Assembly: GCA_001800975.1 (NCBI GenBank)
Contig: MGWK01000009.1
Span: forward strand, 112,049-176,048
Length of the DNA: 64,000 nucleotides
Reading direction: 5' to 3'
Source: Flavobacteria bacterium RIFCSPLOWO2_12_FULL_35_11
Lineage (GTDB): Bacteria; Bacteroidota; Bacteroidia; Flavobacteriales; Flavobacteriaceae
Shown one piece after another: positions 9,888 through 17,334 of the stretch. Numbering within the stretch: position 1 is the stretch's first letter; every line of letters begins with the position of its first letter. The position numbers and the translations under genes are program-made. Under the pieces are notes generated by a model. It saw nothing but the letters and a program-made list of their open reading frames with translations, was not told where the DNA came from and made no database searches.

Positions 9888-9894
9888 ACAAAGT

Positions 9895-9921
9895 AAAACG
9901 CCCAATTAAATTGGGCGTTTT
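9895..9921. terminator. Hairpin terminator, first of three identical copies
   Basis: The 19-base core CGCCCAATTAAATTGGGCG forms a hairpin flanked by AAAA and TTTT with an eight-T tail on the plus strand. It separates two convergent genes. The same core recurs twice within the next 3 kb. Confidence 0.85.
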
Positions 9922-9928
9922 TTTTATG

Positions 9929-11152
9929 TTAAAAATTAAATCTGGGATTTACAATGGTGTTAAACATAGATCCAAAAGAATAATTTAAACCAACACTAAA
10001 AAAGTAATTATAGCCCGATTTTACCTGTTTTTGGCTCAACAGCAATTCTTCTAAAGACAAATCACCCGCGGCCAAATTTATTTGATTATTGGTAATATCA
10101 TAATTTCCGCTAATATTAAATGAAAGGCCTTTTACAATCCTGAAATTTGTTCCCAAATAAAATGAAAATGCATTTAAAGAAGGGTCATTTAAAAAACTTT
10201 CATAGGATGCCTGGCTTGTAATACTGCCCCATTTTTGATTTATGCTTCCGCCCAAACTTAAGTTATGTTCCCACAAAAATTCCTTTTCTTTATTAAAAAT
10301 GGTTCTCTCATTGTAGTTGGTATAAATTCCTCCAACTTTATAGGCTAAGGTCAATTGTTTTTTTGAAGATTCTTTATATGAAAAGAAATTGTATTCAATG
10401 GCAGGTTTTAAGGAACCGTAAAATGCTTTATTGCGATAAGTAGATTTACCGGCCTCAGCAAATGCTCCTGCCGACCAATGATCATTAATGCTTATTACAT
10501 CATATAAAGTTAAATTAGAAGATTTTTGGCTTGAAACAATGTCGGTCCCATCATAAGTATACACCGATCTGCTATCGCTAAAACTTCCTCTTAAATAAAA
10601 TTTATTTTCAACCGTAACCTGTTTTGCAGTTACACTAAAATTTAAACTTCGGGTTTTATTTGATTCCTGTCCATAAAAATAGCCCTGAAGCCCAAAGTCG
10701 AAAACCCATTTATTCCAGATGTCTTTTTGTTCTTTTACATCAACTTCTTCTTTCTTTTTCGTTTCCACGGATATTTTATCATGAGCGCCATTTTTTAGCC
10801 AATAACGCACCAAGCCAAGTTTGGCGTATTTCAATATCATTTCTCTAATTTCACTTTCAGTGCTGTCGGAATTGGTTGAAAAAGTTAATTTGTCCTGAAC
10901 CTCATTGTAGTTGTTTTGGCCTATGAATTCAATTTCATAGATAGTTCCCCCACTGCCATTTACTTGAGTTCTAAATAACAAATGGGCATCGGCGTCCTTT
11001 TGATCTCTAACAAACTCAACATAATCCAAATTTTGTTTGATATAGGTAATATCGCAATAATTACAGTTTAGGAAAATTTTAAGGGTTGATTCGTTTTGGG
11101 CAAATAGATTACAACTTGCCAATACGACAAGTAGAATTATCGTTTTTTTCAT
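9929..11152 (-). CDS. Outer-membrane beta-barrel protein of unknown function
   Basis: A 407-residue exported protein. It opens with a signal peptide ending near NLFAQ. A soluble domain at about 20-130 contains the cysteine pair LNCNYCDITYIKQNL. A charged linker (KKKEEVDVKEQ) follows, and then about 260 residues of alternating beta-strands with aromatic residues, ending in Phe (NPRFNF) as in outer-membrane barrels. The CNYCD segment followed by a domain with many charged residues is known from Bacteroidota proteins annotated only as hypothetical. I do not recognise a named family. It is the last of a run of four minus-strand envelope genes. Confidence 0.75.
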   Translation of the reverse strand: MKKTIILLVVLASCNLFAQNESTLKIFLNCNYCDITYIKQNLDYVEFVRDQKDADAHLLFRTQVNGSGGTIYEIEFIGQNNYNEVQDKLTFSTNSDSTESEIREMILKYAKLGLVRYWLKNGAHDKISVETKKKEEVDVKEQKDIWNKWVFDFGLQGYFYGQESNKTRSLNFSVTAKQVTVENKFYLRGSFSDSRSVYTYDGTDIVSSQKSSNLTLYDVISINDHWSAGAFAEAGKSTYRNKAFYGSLKPAIEYNFFSYKESSKKQLTLAYKVGGIYTNYNERTIFNKEKEFLWEHNLSLGGSINQKWGSITSQASYESFLNDPSLNAFSFYLGTNFRIVKGLSFNISGNYDITNNQINLAAGDLSLEELLLSQKQVKSGYNYFFSVGLNYSFGSMFNTIVNPRFNF

Positions 11153-11247
11153 AGCGTTTTACAATTATTTTTATTAAAATCTGAACTAATGTACACATTT
11201 AAAAACACAGCAATACTAACAAAAAGTTAAAATGGCATTATAAATAA

Positions 11248-11274
11248 AAAACGCCCAATTAAATTGGGCGTTTT
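11248..11274. terminator. Hairpin terminator, second identical copy
   Basis: The core CGCCCAATTAAATTGGGCG is flanked by AAAA and TTTT. On the minus strand it follows the stop of the gene at 11296-11913 with a T-rich tail, so it should end that transcript before the barrel gene. Confidence 0.8.
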
Positions 11275-11295
11275 GCTTTTAAATTGTTCTATCTT

Positions 11296-11913
11296 TTATT
11301 TACTAGAAGGAATTAAACACTTTTTGTTTTGCCAAGAATGCAACAATTCTTCTGAAGGTATTAATTCCCCATCGCAAGTTAAAAAATTTCCGACAGTGTC
11401 CTTTTTAATTACTTTTAAATCACCCATTAAAATAGCATTAACAATTCTTAGGATAATTTCTTTTTGAGGCTCAGGAATTCCTTTTTGCGTAAAACGCAAT
11501 CCAATATTGTTGTTGAATAAATCCATTTCTTTGGAAGCATTGTCCGGCACAATGCCATTTTCTGTCTGATGCTGTTTAAACGTTTTATAATTGCCTTTTT
11601 CATGTGTTTTTCCCAAAGAAATGGCTCCCCGCTTTCCAATTTCCTGTTGTAACCTGGCCGTCCAATAGGCGTGCCTAAAGGCATCTACTTGTCCACCGGC
11701 TTTATCTTTATCCAATAAATCGGTTTTGGCAACAGAATCGGAAACCCTAGTGACTTCAAAAGATATTTCTAAAGCCTTTTTGACCTTAAACGGATGCAAC
11801 AATACCCACTTTTTGTACGGCGCAGGGAGTTTCCGAAATTTTTCCCAATTTGATTGCGCACTCATTTGACTGCTCAAGAAAATTAATACAATTATAAAGG
11901 TGCGTTTTCTCAT
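11296..11913 (-). CDS. Secreted DUF6973-like protein
   Basis: A 205-residue protein with a Sec signal peptide (MRKRTFIIVLIFLSSQMSAQ). The central region has a pattern of conserved His, Asp and Asn residues: QVDAFRHAYWTARLQQEIG, then KTHEKGNY and MDLFNNNIGLRF. This resembles the DUF6973 domain found in secreted bacterial proteins. The spacing of His, Glu and Asp could suit metal binding, but no activity is known. A hairpin follows its stop, and a short intergenic region separates it from the ChaN-like gene upstream. Family assignment is from memory of the motif and moderately sure. Confidence 0.7.
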   Translation of the reverse strand: MRKRTFIIVLIFLSSQMSAQSNWEKFRKLPAPYKKWVLLHPFKVKKALEISFEVTRVSDSVAKTDLLDKDKAGGQVDAFRHAYWTARLQQEIGKRGAISLGKTHEKGNYKTFKQHQTENGIVPDNASKEMDLFNNNIGLRFTQKGIPEPQKEIILRIVNAILMGDLKVIKKDTVGNFLTCDGELIPSEELLHSWQNKKCLIPSSK

Positions 11914-11990
11914 TTTTTATTTTACTCTAATAATCTTTTGCATTATAAAACTCCATTTCACACCAAATGTTTTGTAAACTTTCAACTTTT

Positions 11991-12845
11991 CTAATTGGTT
12001 TTTGTCATTGTTAAAGGTGTCACAATAATAAAATCTGCTTTTCCCTTTTTTTCTTTATCAAACTTCGTTACGTCTTTGGCTTCCAAAACACTTACGGTAA
12101 CAATATTTAGGTTTGGATTTCCTTGTTTCAAATACCAATAAATTCCTTCAAAATCATCGGAATGGTAAGAGCCGTTATAGTGAATAAACAACTTATCATT
12201 TTCCCTGTTTTTAAGAATGAAATAAGCCATTGTGGCATCTTTAATTGCTTGTGATTTTGGCAGATTGTCGCCGCCGTGGCCGCCCATCATTGCTTTCATT
12301 TTAACATATCCGGGCAAATTGGCATCGTATTTAATTGGTAATGGCGCCATCCATGATTTTTCTTTGACTGAAAGCGAATCTAAACTTTCAAATCCGCCTT
12401 TATATACTTTACTCGCAAAACTTCTGGGAATGTTGGTTGCTATAAATTTTAAATTATTCTTTTGTGCAAAATCGACCAAAGGCTTATAATCTGTCGGATA
12501 ATTTTTCCACAATCTGGCAACGGTGTCAAATGCTTTTTGATTGATTTTCCCCAATAAATAATCGTTTAATTCCTGTTGATTGTCGGCTTCAAACATTTCT
12601 GCGCCCAAGGTTAATTTTCTTGAGGTATTTAAATCGGTTGTTGCTTCAAATTGCAACCAATGAACAATCGGATTGGTATGGTGTTCTCCAAATAAAACAA
12701 CATCGGCCTTGCCCATTTTTTCGATCATTTTTTTGTAGGAAACTTCGCTTCCGTTGGCGTTGTATAATTTATAGGCAGGTTTGTTTTGTGAAAAAATTAG
12801 GGATGTGAAAAGCAGGAAAAATAAAATAGTGGTTGAAATTTTCAT
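11991..12845 (-). CDS. ChaN-family heme-binding/iron-regulated protein
   Basis: A 284-residue exported protein with a signal peptide ending near LIFSQNKPAY. The ChaN/Tiki superfamily signature is clear: DVVLFGEHHTNPIVHWLQ (about 48-65), LTLGAEMFEADNQ, and a C-terminal FIHYNGSYHSDDFEGIYWYL. In Campylobacter, ChaN is a heme-binding lipoprotein linked to iron uptake; in the wider family the GEHH and E-M-F residues resemble the active site of Tiki/TraB metalloproteases. No lipobox cysteine is seen here, so it is probably periplasmic. A heme or metal role is likely, but the exact function is uncertain. Confidence 0.85.
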   Translation of the reverse strand: MKISTTILFFLLFTSLIFSQNKPAYKLYNANGSEVSYKKMIEKMGKADVVLFGEHHTNPIVHWLQFEATTDLNTSRKLTLGAEMFEADNQQELNDYLLGKINQKAFDTVARLWKNYPTDYKPLVDFAQKNNLKFIATNIPRSFASKVYKGGFESLDSLSVKEKSWMAPLPIKYDANLPGYVKMKAMMGGHGGDNLPKSQAIKDATMAYFILKNRENDKLFIHYNGSYHSDDFEGIYWYLKQGNPNLNIVTVSVLEAKDVTKFDKEKKGKADFIIVTPLTMTKTN

Positions 12846-12894
12846 AAATTATAATAGATTTAAAATGGTTCGTTATCGACGAATTTAGAACTTT

Positions 12895-12917
12895 AACGCC
12901 CAATTAAATTGGGCGTT
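12895..12917. terminator. Third copy of the repeated hairpin
   Basis: It carries the same 19-base core CGCCCAATTAAATTGGGCG. It lies 3' of the Asp-box protein gene on the minus strand, but on that strand the T-tract after the hairpin is poor (GTTAAAG). Its T-rich side faces the plus strand. Confidence 0.65.
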
Positions 12918-12934
12918 TTACTTTTTATTTCAGC

Positions 12935-15706
12935 TTATTTTACCTCAAAAGCTTTTTTAGCTTCGCCTATTTTAACAAAGTATTTTCCTTTTAATAAATA
13001 GTAGGTACCGTTTTTTGCTTTTTTTATTTCAGTTGATTTGTATTTTTTCAGATAGGCTGTTTTCCCTTTTTCGGAATAAGCCAAATTGTAATCGGTAAAA
13101 TTAAAACCTTTATCTGCCTGAACTGAAAATCTGTTTAATTCAATACTATCTTCAGAAGTGATGATGACCTCAACAGTTCCTTCGTTTGAAACATAAAAAG
13201 GAATGCTTATTTTAGGCTCATTAACTTCATCCCAAAGACTCCATGAACTTCCCCAACGCGGTGAATGTTTTACCTCCGGAATTTCAAAAATGGTAACGGA
13301 CTTGTCTTTTATGGTGTTAAATTGTTGAATCGCCGCAATATTTGCTTTATAAATTGAGCGTCCGTGTGTTCCAATTACCAAGTCTTTTGCTTCTGATTGA
13401 ATCACCAAATCATGGACCGCCACTTTTGGCAATCCATTAGAAAATGGCTGCCAATTTTCACCTTTATCAAAACTTACATAGACGCCATTGTCTGTTCCCA
13501 CATATAAAATAGCTTCCTCATTTGGGTCTTCTTTGATCACATTTACCGGAAAATTCGGTAAATTTCCACAAATGCTTTTCCAGGTGCTTCCGCCATTTTC
13601 ACTTAAAAAAAGATACGGTTTAAAATCATCATTTCTTAAACCGTTTAACGCAACGTAAACGCGTTCTTTTTCGTGCTGTGATGCAATAACGCGAGAAACC
13701 CAAAGTTCCTGCGGCAATTTATCTGAAATTCTGGTCCAGCTGCCACCGCTGTTGGTGGTGACATTTACATAACCATCATCGCTTCCCACATAAATATAGC
13801 CAAATTGAAACGGACTTTCAGAAATGGTTGTGGTGGTTCCAAAAGGCACATTTCCTTTTTTTCCGCCAGTGGTTAAATCTTCTGAAATTGCTTCAAAAGT
13901 TTCGCCTTTATTCATAGAACGCAACAATTTATTGGCACCCATATATAAAATATCCTGGTTGTGTTTAGACAATAAAATTGGTGCCTGCCAATTGTAACGA
14001 TACGGTGAGTCACCCAATTCATGCATTGGATGAATAGAAATACGCACTTTTGTTTTTAAATTTACCCTGTAATAATAACCAAATTGGGAACCTGCATATA
14101 CAATATTATTGTCTCTATTGTCAATTTGAACCTGCATTCCGTCACCGCCTCCTATACTTTTATAAGGATAATCTCCGCTGGCTTCCCATCTTTTTGAAGC
14201 CTTGTAATCACTTGTGCCGTACCAAACGCCATTGTCCTGCAAACCACCATAAACATTATAAGGTTTCTGATTGTCAACATTTACATAATAAAACTGCCCA
14301 ACCGCAGGATCGTTATTTTTGATCCAGTTTTTGCCGTCATCATAAGTAGTGTTAACACCGCCATCATTACCGTTAACTATATGTCCGTTTAATTTTGGAT
14401 TTACCCACAATGCCTGATGGTCTGAATGAAGATTTTCTTGATCCATGGAAATAAAAGTTTTTCCGCCATCATCAGATTTTAAAAGGGGAACGCCGCCAAT
14501 GTAAATTTTATTTTCGTTTGAAGTATTTACCGCCATAATGCCAAAATAATAGCCGTAAGAACTGTATACATCGTCTAAATAATTTTCATGCGTTTTTTTC
14601 CATGTTTTTCCGCCATCTTCCGATTTGTAAACTTCGGCGCCAATGACTTCAGAATTCAACAACACAAAATTTGCGTCTTCTAAATAAGTTTTCAAATCAC
14701 TTGGCTTAATTTTTCCCTTTTTAACCAACGATTTTACAGTTTCTGAAGTGTATTTTTTGTCAAAATCGTTGTCTTTTAAATAAGTGTCCAGTTTCTTATC
14801 ATCCAATTTCAAAAATTCGCCAACACTCATTTCTTTAAAATCATCTTTTTTCAGACCTTCCCCTTCGGCTGTTTTCACTTCAGGTCTTCTGTTTTGATTG
14901 TCGAGCAATGCATAAACAACGGCATCATTAAAAGTTGCCAGCCCAATTCGGCCAACGCCACTTCCTGTTGGAAAACCACTTTTTTCGTCGGTTAATTTTG
15001 TCCATGTTGAACCTGCATCACTGCTTTTATAAATAGCCGAATTTTCTCCGTCGCCATCAAAATCCCATGCTTTTCTTTCCCTTTCCCAGGAAGCGGCATA
15101 TAAAATATTGGCGTTTGTTGGTGAAGCGCTAATGTCAATAATTCCTGTGTTTTCGTTAATAAATAACACATTTTTCCATGTTTTTCCGCCATCAAAAGTT
15201 TTGAAAATACCACGCTCGGCATTGGGTGTGTACAAATGGCCGATTGCGCCAACAACAACCTCTTCCGGGTTGTTTTTATTGATAATTATTCTGCCCGTAT
15301 GATGTGAATCGGCTAAACCGGCATTCACCCAAGTCTTGCCTTTATCGGTACTTTTCAACATGCCAATTCCCGAATAGGAAGAACGCGAAGAATTGCTTTC
15401 ACCGGTTCCAATCCATATTGTTCCATTGTCCCAATCAACCGCAATATCGCCCATATTTTGTGTTGGCGCATTATCGGCAACCGAAGTAAATGAGGTACCG
15501 TTATTATTTGTGTACCATAATCCGCCGGAAGCATAGGCCACATAAAATTCGGTTGGCTGGTTTGGATTCACATCAATATCAACAACGCGACCACTCATAA
15601 TTGAAGGTCCGATATTTGTAAATGGCACATTTTTAACTAAAGTGTTTTGGGCATTAATTCCAATGAGAAGGAATAAAAAACCAAATAAAGCGGTTAGTTT
15701 TTTCAT
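12935..15706 (-). CDS. Secreted Asp-box (BNR/VPS10-like) propeller protein, paralog
   Basis: This 923-residue protein shares architecture with the 1087-residue protein at 6624-9887: a signal peptide (MKKLTALFGFLFLLIGINAQ), an N-terminal NIGPSIMSGRVVDIDVNP segment matching RPIGPAGMSGRVTSIDAV of the paralog, and about eleven Asp-boxes such as STDKGKTWVNA, TFDGGKTWKNV, SEDGGKTWKKT and SENGGSTWKSI. It has an acidic insertion of about 100 residues rich in Lys and Asp (about 270-345) and a C-terminal beta-rich domain. No enzymatic residues are recognised. A role in binding or processing extracellular or periplasmic polymers or peptides is speculative. A hairpin follows its stop. Confidence 0.85.
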   Translation of the reverse strand: MKKLTALFGFLFLLIGINAQNTLVKNVPFTNIGPSIMSGRVVDIDVNPNQPTEFYVAYASGGLWYTNNNGTSFTSVADNAPTQNMGDIAVDWDNGTIWIGTGESNSSRSSYSGIGMLKSTDKGKTWVNAGLADSHHTGRIIINKNNPEEVVVGAIGHLYTPNAERGIFKTFDGGKTWKNVLFINENTGIIDISASPTNANILYAASWERERKAWDFDGDGENSAIYKSSDAGSTWTKLTDEKSGFPTGSGVGRIGLATFNDAVVYALLDNQNRRPEVKTAEGEGLKKDDFKEMSVGEFLKLDDKKLDTYLKDNDFDKKYTSETVKSLVKKGKIKPSDLKTYLEDANFVLLNSEVIGAEVYKSEDGGKTWKKTHENYLDDVYSSYGYYFGIMAVNTSNENKIYIGGVPLLKSDDGGKTFISMDQENLHSDHQALWVNPKLNGHIVNGNDGGVNTTYDDGKNWIKNNDPAVGQFYYVNVDNQKPYNVYGGLQDNGVWYGTSDYKASKRWEASGDYPYKSIGGGDGMQVQIDNRDNNIVYAGSQFGYYYRVNLKTKVRISIHPMHELGDSPYRYNWQAPILLSKHNQDILYMGANKLLRSMNKGETFEAISEDLTTGGKKGNVPFGTTTTISESPFQFGYIYVGSDDGYVNVTTNSGGSWTRISDKLPQELWVSRVIASQHEKERVYVALNGLRNDDFKPYLFLSENGGSTWKSICGNLPNFPVNVIKEDPNEEAILYVGTDNGVYVSFDKGENWQPFSNGLPKVAVHDLVIQSEAKDLVIGTHGRSIYKANIAAIQQFNTIKDKSVTIFEIPEVKHSPRWGSSWSLWDEVNEPKISIPFYVSNEGTVEVIITSEDSIELNRFSVQADKGFNFTDYNLAYSEKGKTAYLKKYKSTEIKKAKNGTYYLLKGKYFVKIGEAKKAFEVK

Positions 15707-15896
15707 TTTTGAAGGTTTGAGTTAAAATTAGAATTAAAATGTATAAATATACAATTATTTCAAAATTAGAATAGGTTTGTTCAACAATAAAAATTGTTGA
15801 TGAACAATTATAAATTGGTATTTGCGCTGAGTTTAATTTTGGTAACCTGTCTCTTTTCATTGGCGGTAAACCAGTACGTTTTTTTAAATATTTAAG

Positions 15897-15904
15897 TATA
15901 TTTG
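15897..15904 (+). promoter_or_regulatory. -7 promoter box for the M28 peptidase gene
   Basis: TATATTTG is a full match to TAnnTTTG, 60 bases before the start codon. The same 258-base intergenic stretch also holds an imperfect hairpin at 15777-15807 (TTGTTCAACAAT against ATTGTTGATGAACAA) of unknown use. Confidence 0.5.
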
Positions 15905-15964
15905 TTTCCAATAATAAATTCTGTTCCGAACCAAATGCGCTAATTATTATTTAATATCCAACTA

Positions 15965-16864
15965 ATGAAATATTTTAATTTCTTCTCAAAAACAATTTCT
16001 TTACTGCTTTTTTTATTGCTGATTTCTTGTCAAACTACCAAAAAATTCACAAAAGATCAAATTCCGGCTATGAAAGTGGATATCACTTATCTTGCTTCTG
16101 ATGAATTGGAAGGACGTTTAATTGGGTCAAAAGGTGAAAAATTAGCTTCGGAATACATTTCGAAACGGTATAAAAAACTTGGACTTTCAGGAATTAACAA
16201 CTCGGATTCATACTTGCAGACTTTTGATGTAAAACCAAAAGTAAACCCGCATAGTATGGTCAAAGATACTTCGACAATTATTGGTCATAATGTGGTTGGT
16301 TTTTTAAATAACAAAGCTAAAAAAACAGTTATTATTGGAGCACATTACAATCATTTGGGTTATAGCGAAATGGGTGGTTCTTTATTTGCCGGAAAAGAAA
16401 AACAAATCCATAATGGTGCCGATGACAATACGAGCGGCATTGCCGCTATGCTGGCCATTGCCGAAAGGGTAAAAGCAAAAAAATTGAAAACTTATAATTA
16501 TTTATTTTTAGCATTTTCAGGTGAGGAAGAAGGCCTTTGGGGATCGAACTATTTTACAAAAAATCCTACAGTCGATTTTAAGAATGTGGCATTTATGATT
16601 AATATGGATATGGTTGGCCGGTTGGATGAAGAAAAACGAATCGCCATTCATGGAACAGGAACAACGCCCGTTTGGGACAGTGTTATTGACGAAATCAAAG
16701 TTCCCGAATTTAAGATTAAAAAACACGAATCGGGCGTTGGACCTTCTGACCACACTTCCTTTTATCTTCAAAATTTGCCTGTTTTACACTTTTTTACCGG
16801 ACAGCATGAAAATTATCACAAACCGAGTGATGACACTGAATTAATTAACTATGGCAGGACTTGA
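15965..16864 (+). CDS. M28 metallopeptidase, catalytic part of a frameshifted gene
   Basis: A 299-residue lipoprotein: the hydrophobic leader ends in LLLISCQTT, placing the lipobox Cys at residue 22. The zinc aminopeptidase domain of family M28 is complete, with ligands in GAHYNHLGY, GADDNTSG, GEEEGLWG, NMDMVGR and the final His in QHENYHKPSDD. Shortly after the last ligand the frame ends in ELINYGRT. Related proteins continue here through a helix into a PDZ domain, and exactly that continuation is found in the next frame from base 16851. Removing one G from the GG at 16853-16854 would restore one protein of about 417 residues. The catalytic part alone could still fold. Confidence 0.82.
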   Translation: MKYFNFFSKTISLLLFLLLISCQTTKKFTKDQIPAMKVDITYLASDELEGRLIGSKGEKLASEYISKRYKKLGLSGINNSDSYLQTFDVKPKVNPHSMVKDTSTIIGHNVVGFLNNKAKKTVIIGAHYNHLGYSEMGGSLFAGKEKQIHNGADDNTSGIAAMLAIAERVKAKKLKTYNYLFLAFSGEEEGLWGSNYFTKNPTVDFKNVAFMINMDMVGRLDEEKRIAIHGTGTTPVWDSVIDEIKVPEFKIKKHESGVGPSDHTSFYLQNLPVLHFFTGQHENYHKPSDDTELINYGRT

Positions 16865-17219
16865 TTTGGTTGTTGACTATATCGAAAATCTGCTGAGCAT
16901 TATGAACGAAAAACCGGCGCCTATATTTACAAAAACAAAAGATGAGTCCACAAATACGCCTTCTTTTAAAGTAACCCTTGGGGTGATTCCAGATTATTTG
17001 TACAATGAAGCAGGAATGAGAATTGATGGTGTTAACGAAGGAAAACCAGCCTTTAATGCAGGATTGATCAAGGGAGATATTGTAAAAAAATTGGGTGATA
17101 TAGAAATTATCGACATGATGAGTTATATGCAAGCACTCAGTAAGTTTGAAAAAGGGCAAACCATTACAGTTACCATAGAACGAGATGGAAAAACACTAGA
17201 AAAAGCGCTTACTTTTTAA
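16851..17219 (+). CDS. PDZ-domain part of the frameshifted M28 peptidase
   Basis: A 122-residue frame that overlaps the end of the peptidase frame by 14 bases. It begins with the helix MAGLDLVVDYIENLLS, which in intact relatives follows the ...ELINY segment directly. It then has a PDZ domain (LGVIPDYLYNEAGMRIDGV through KPAFNAGLIKGDIVKKLGD and GQTITVTIERDGK). It has no signal peptide of its own, so on its own it would stay in the cytoplasm, which argues that it is the severed C-terminus and not an independent gene. An ATG happens to stand at its start and could allow coupled translation. Confidence 0.6.
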   Translation: MAGLDLVVDYIENLLSIMNEKPAPIFTKTKDESTNTPSFKVTLGVIPDYLYNEAGMRIDGVNEGKPAFNAGLIKGDIVKKLGDIEIIDMMSYMQALSKFEKGQTITVTIERDGKTLEKALTF

Positions 17220-17271
17220 AAATATCATCTTTAAAATTTATTTTGACTCATTTGGTGTCATAAATAACTAA

Positions 17272-17307
17272 AAAAAACCTTGTTCATAAAATGGAACAAG
17301 GTTTTTT
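17272..17307. terminator. Bidirectional terminator
   Basis: AAAAAACCTTGTTC pairs with GAACAAGGTTTTTT across an eight-base loop. It lies between the peptidase locus (plus) and ccsBA (minus), and both genes end here. Confidence 0.85.
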
Positions 17308-17334
17308 ACTTTCTATAAAATTATAATTGCTTAA

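Larger units (their letters stand above)
15965..17219 (+). pseudogene. Frameshifted M28-PDZ peptidase gene (whole locus)
   Basis: The two frames together make one M28 lipoprotein peptidase with a C-terminal PDZ domain. The break is a single-base shift at about 16853. It may be a true mutation, a sequencing error next to GG, or a rare recoding event; nothing around it (no slippery heptamer) supports recoding. Confidence 0.65.

Noticed and set aside
6624..15706. Type IX secretion C-terminal domain on the Asp-box proteins
   Set aside because: Neither protein ends with the type A or type B sorting motif pattern I would expect; only signal peptides are clear.
16851..17219. Independent small PDZ protein gene
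   Set aside because: It lacks a signal peptide and continues exactly where the upstream M28 protein breaks off, so it is best read as the severed C-terminus.
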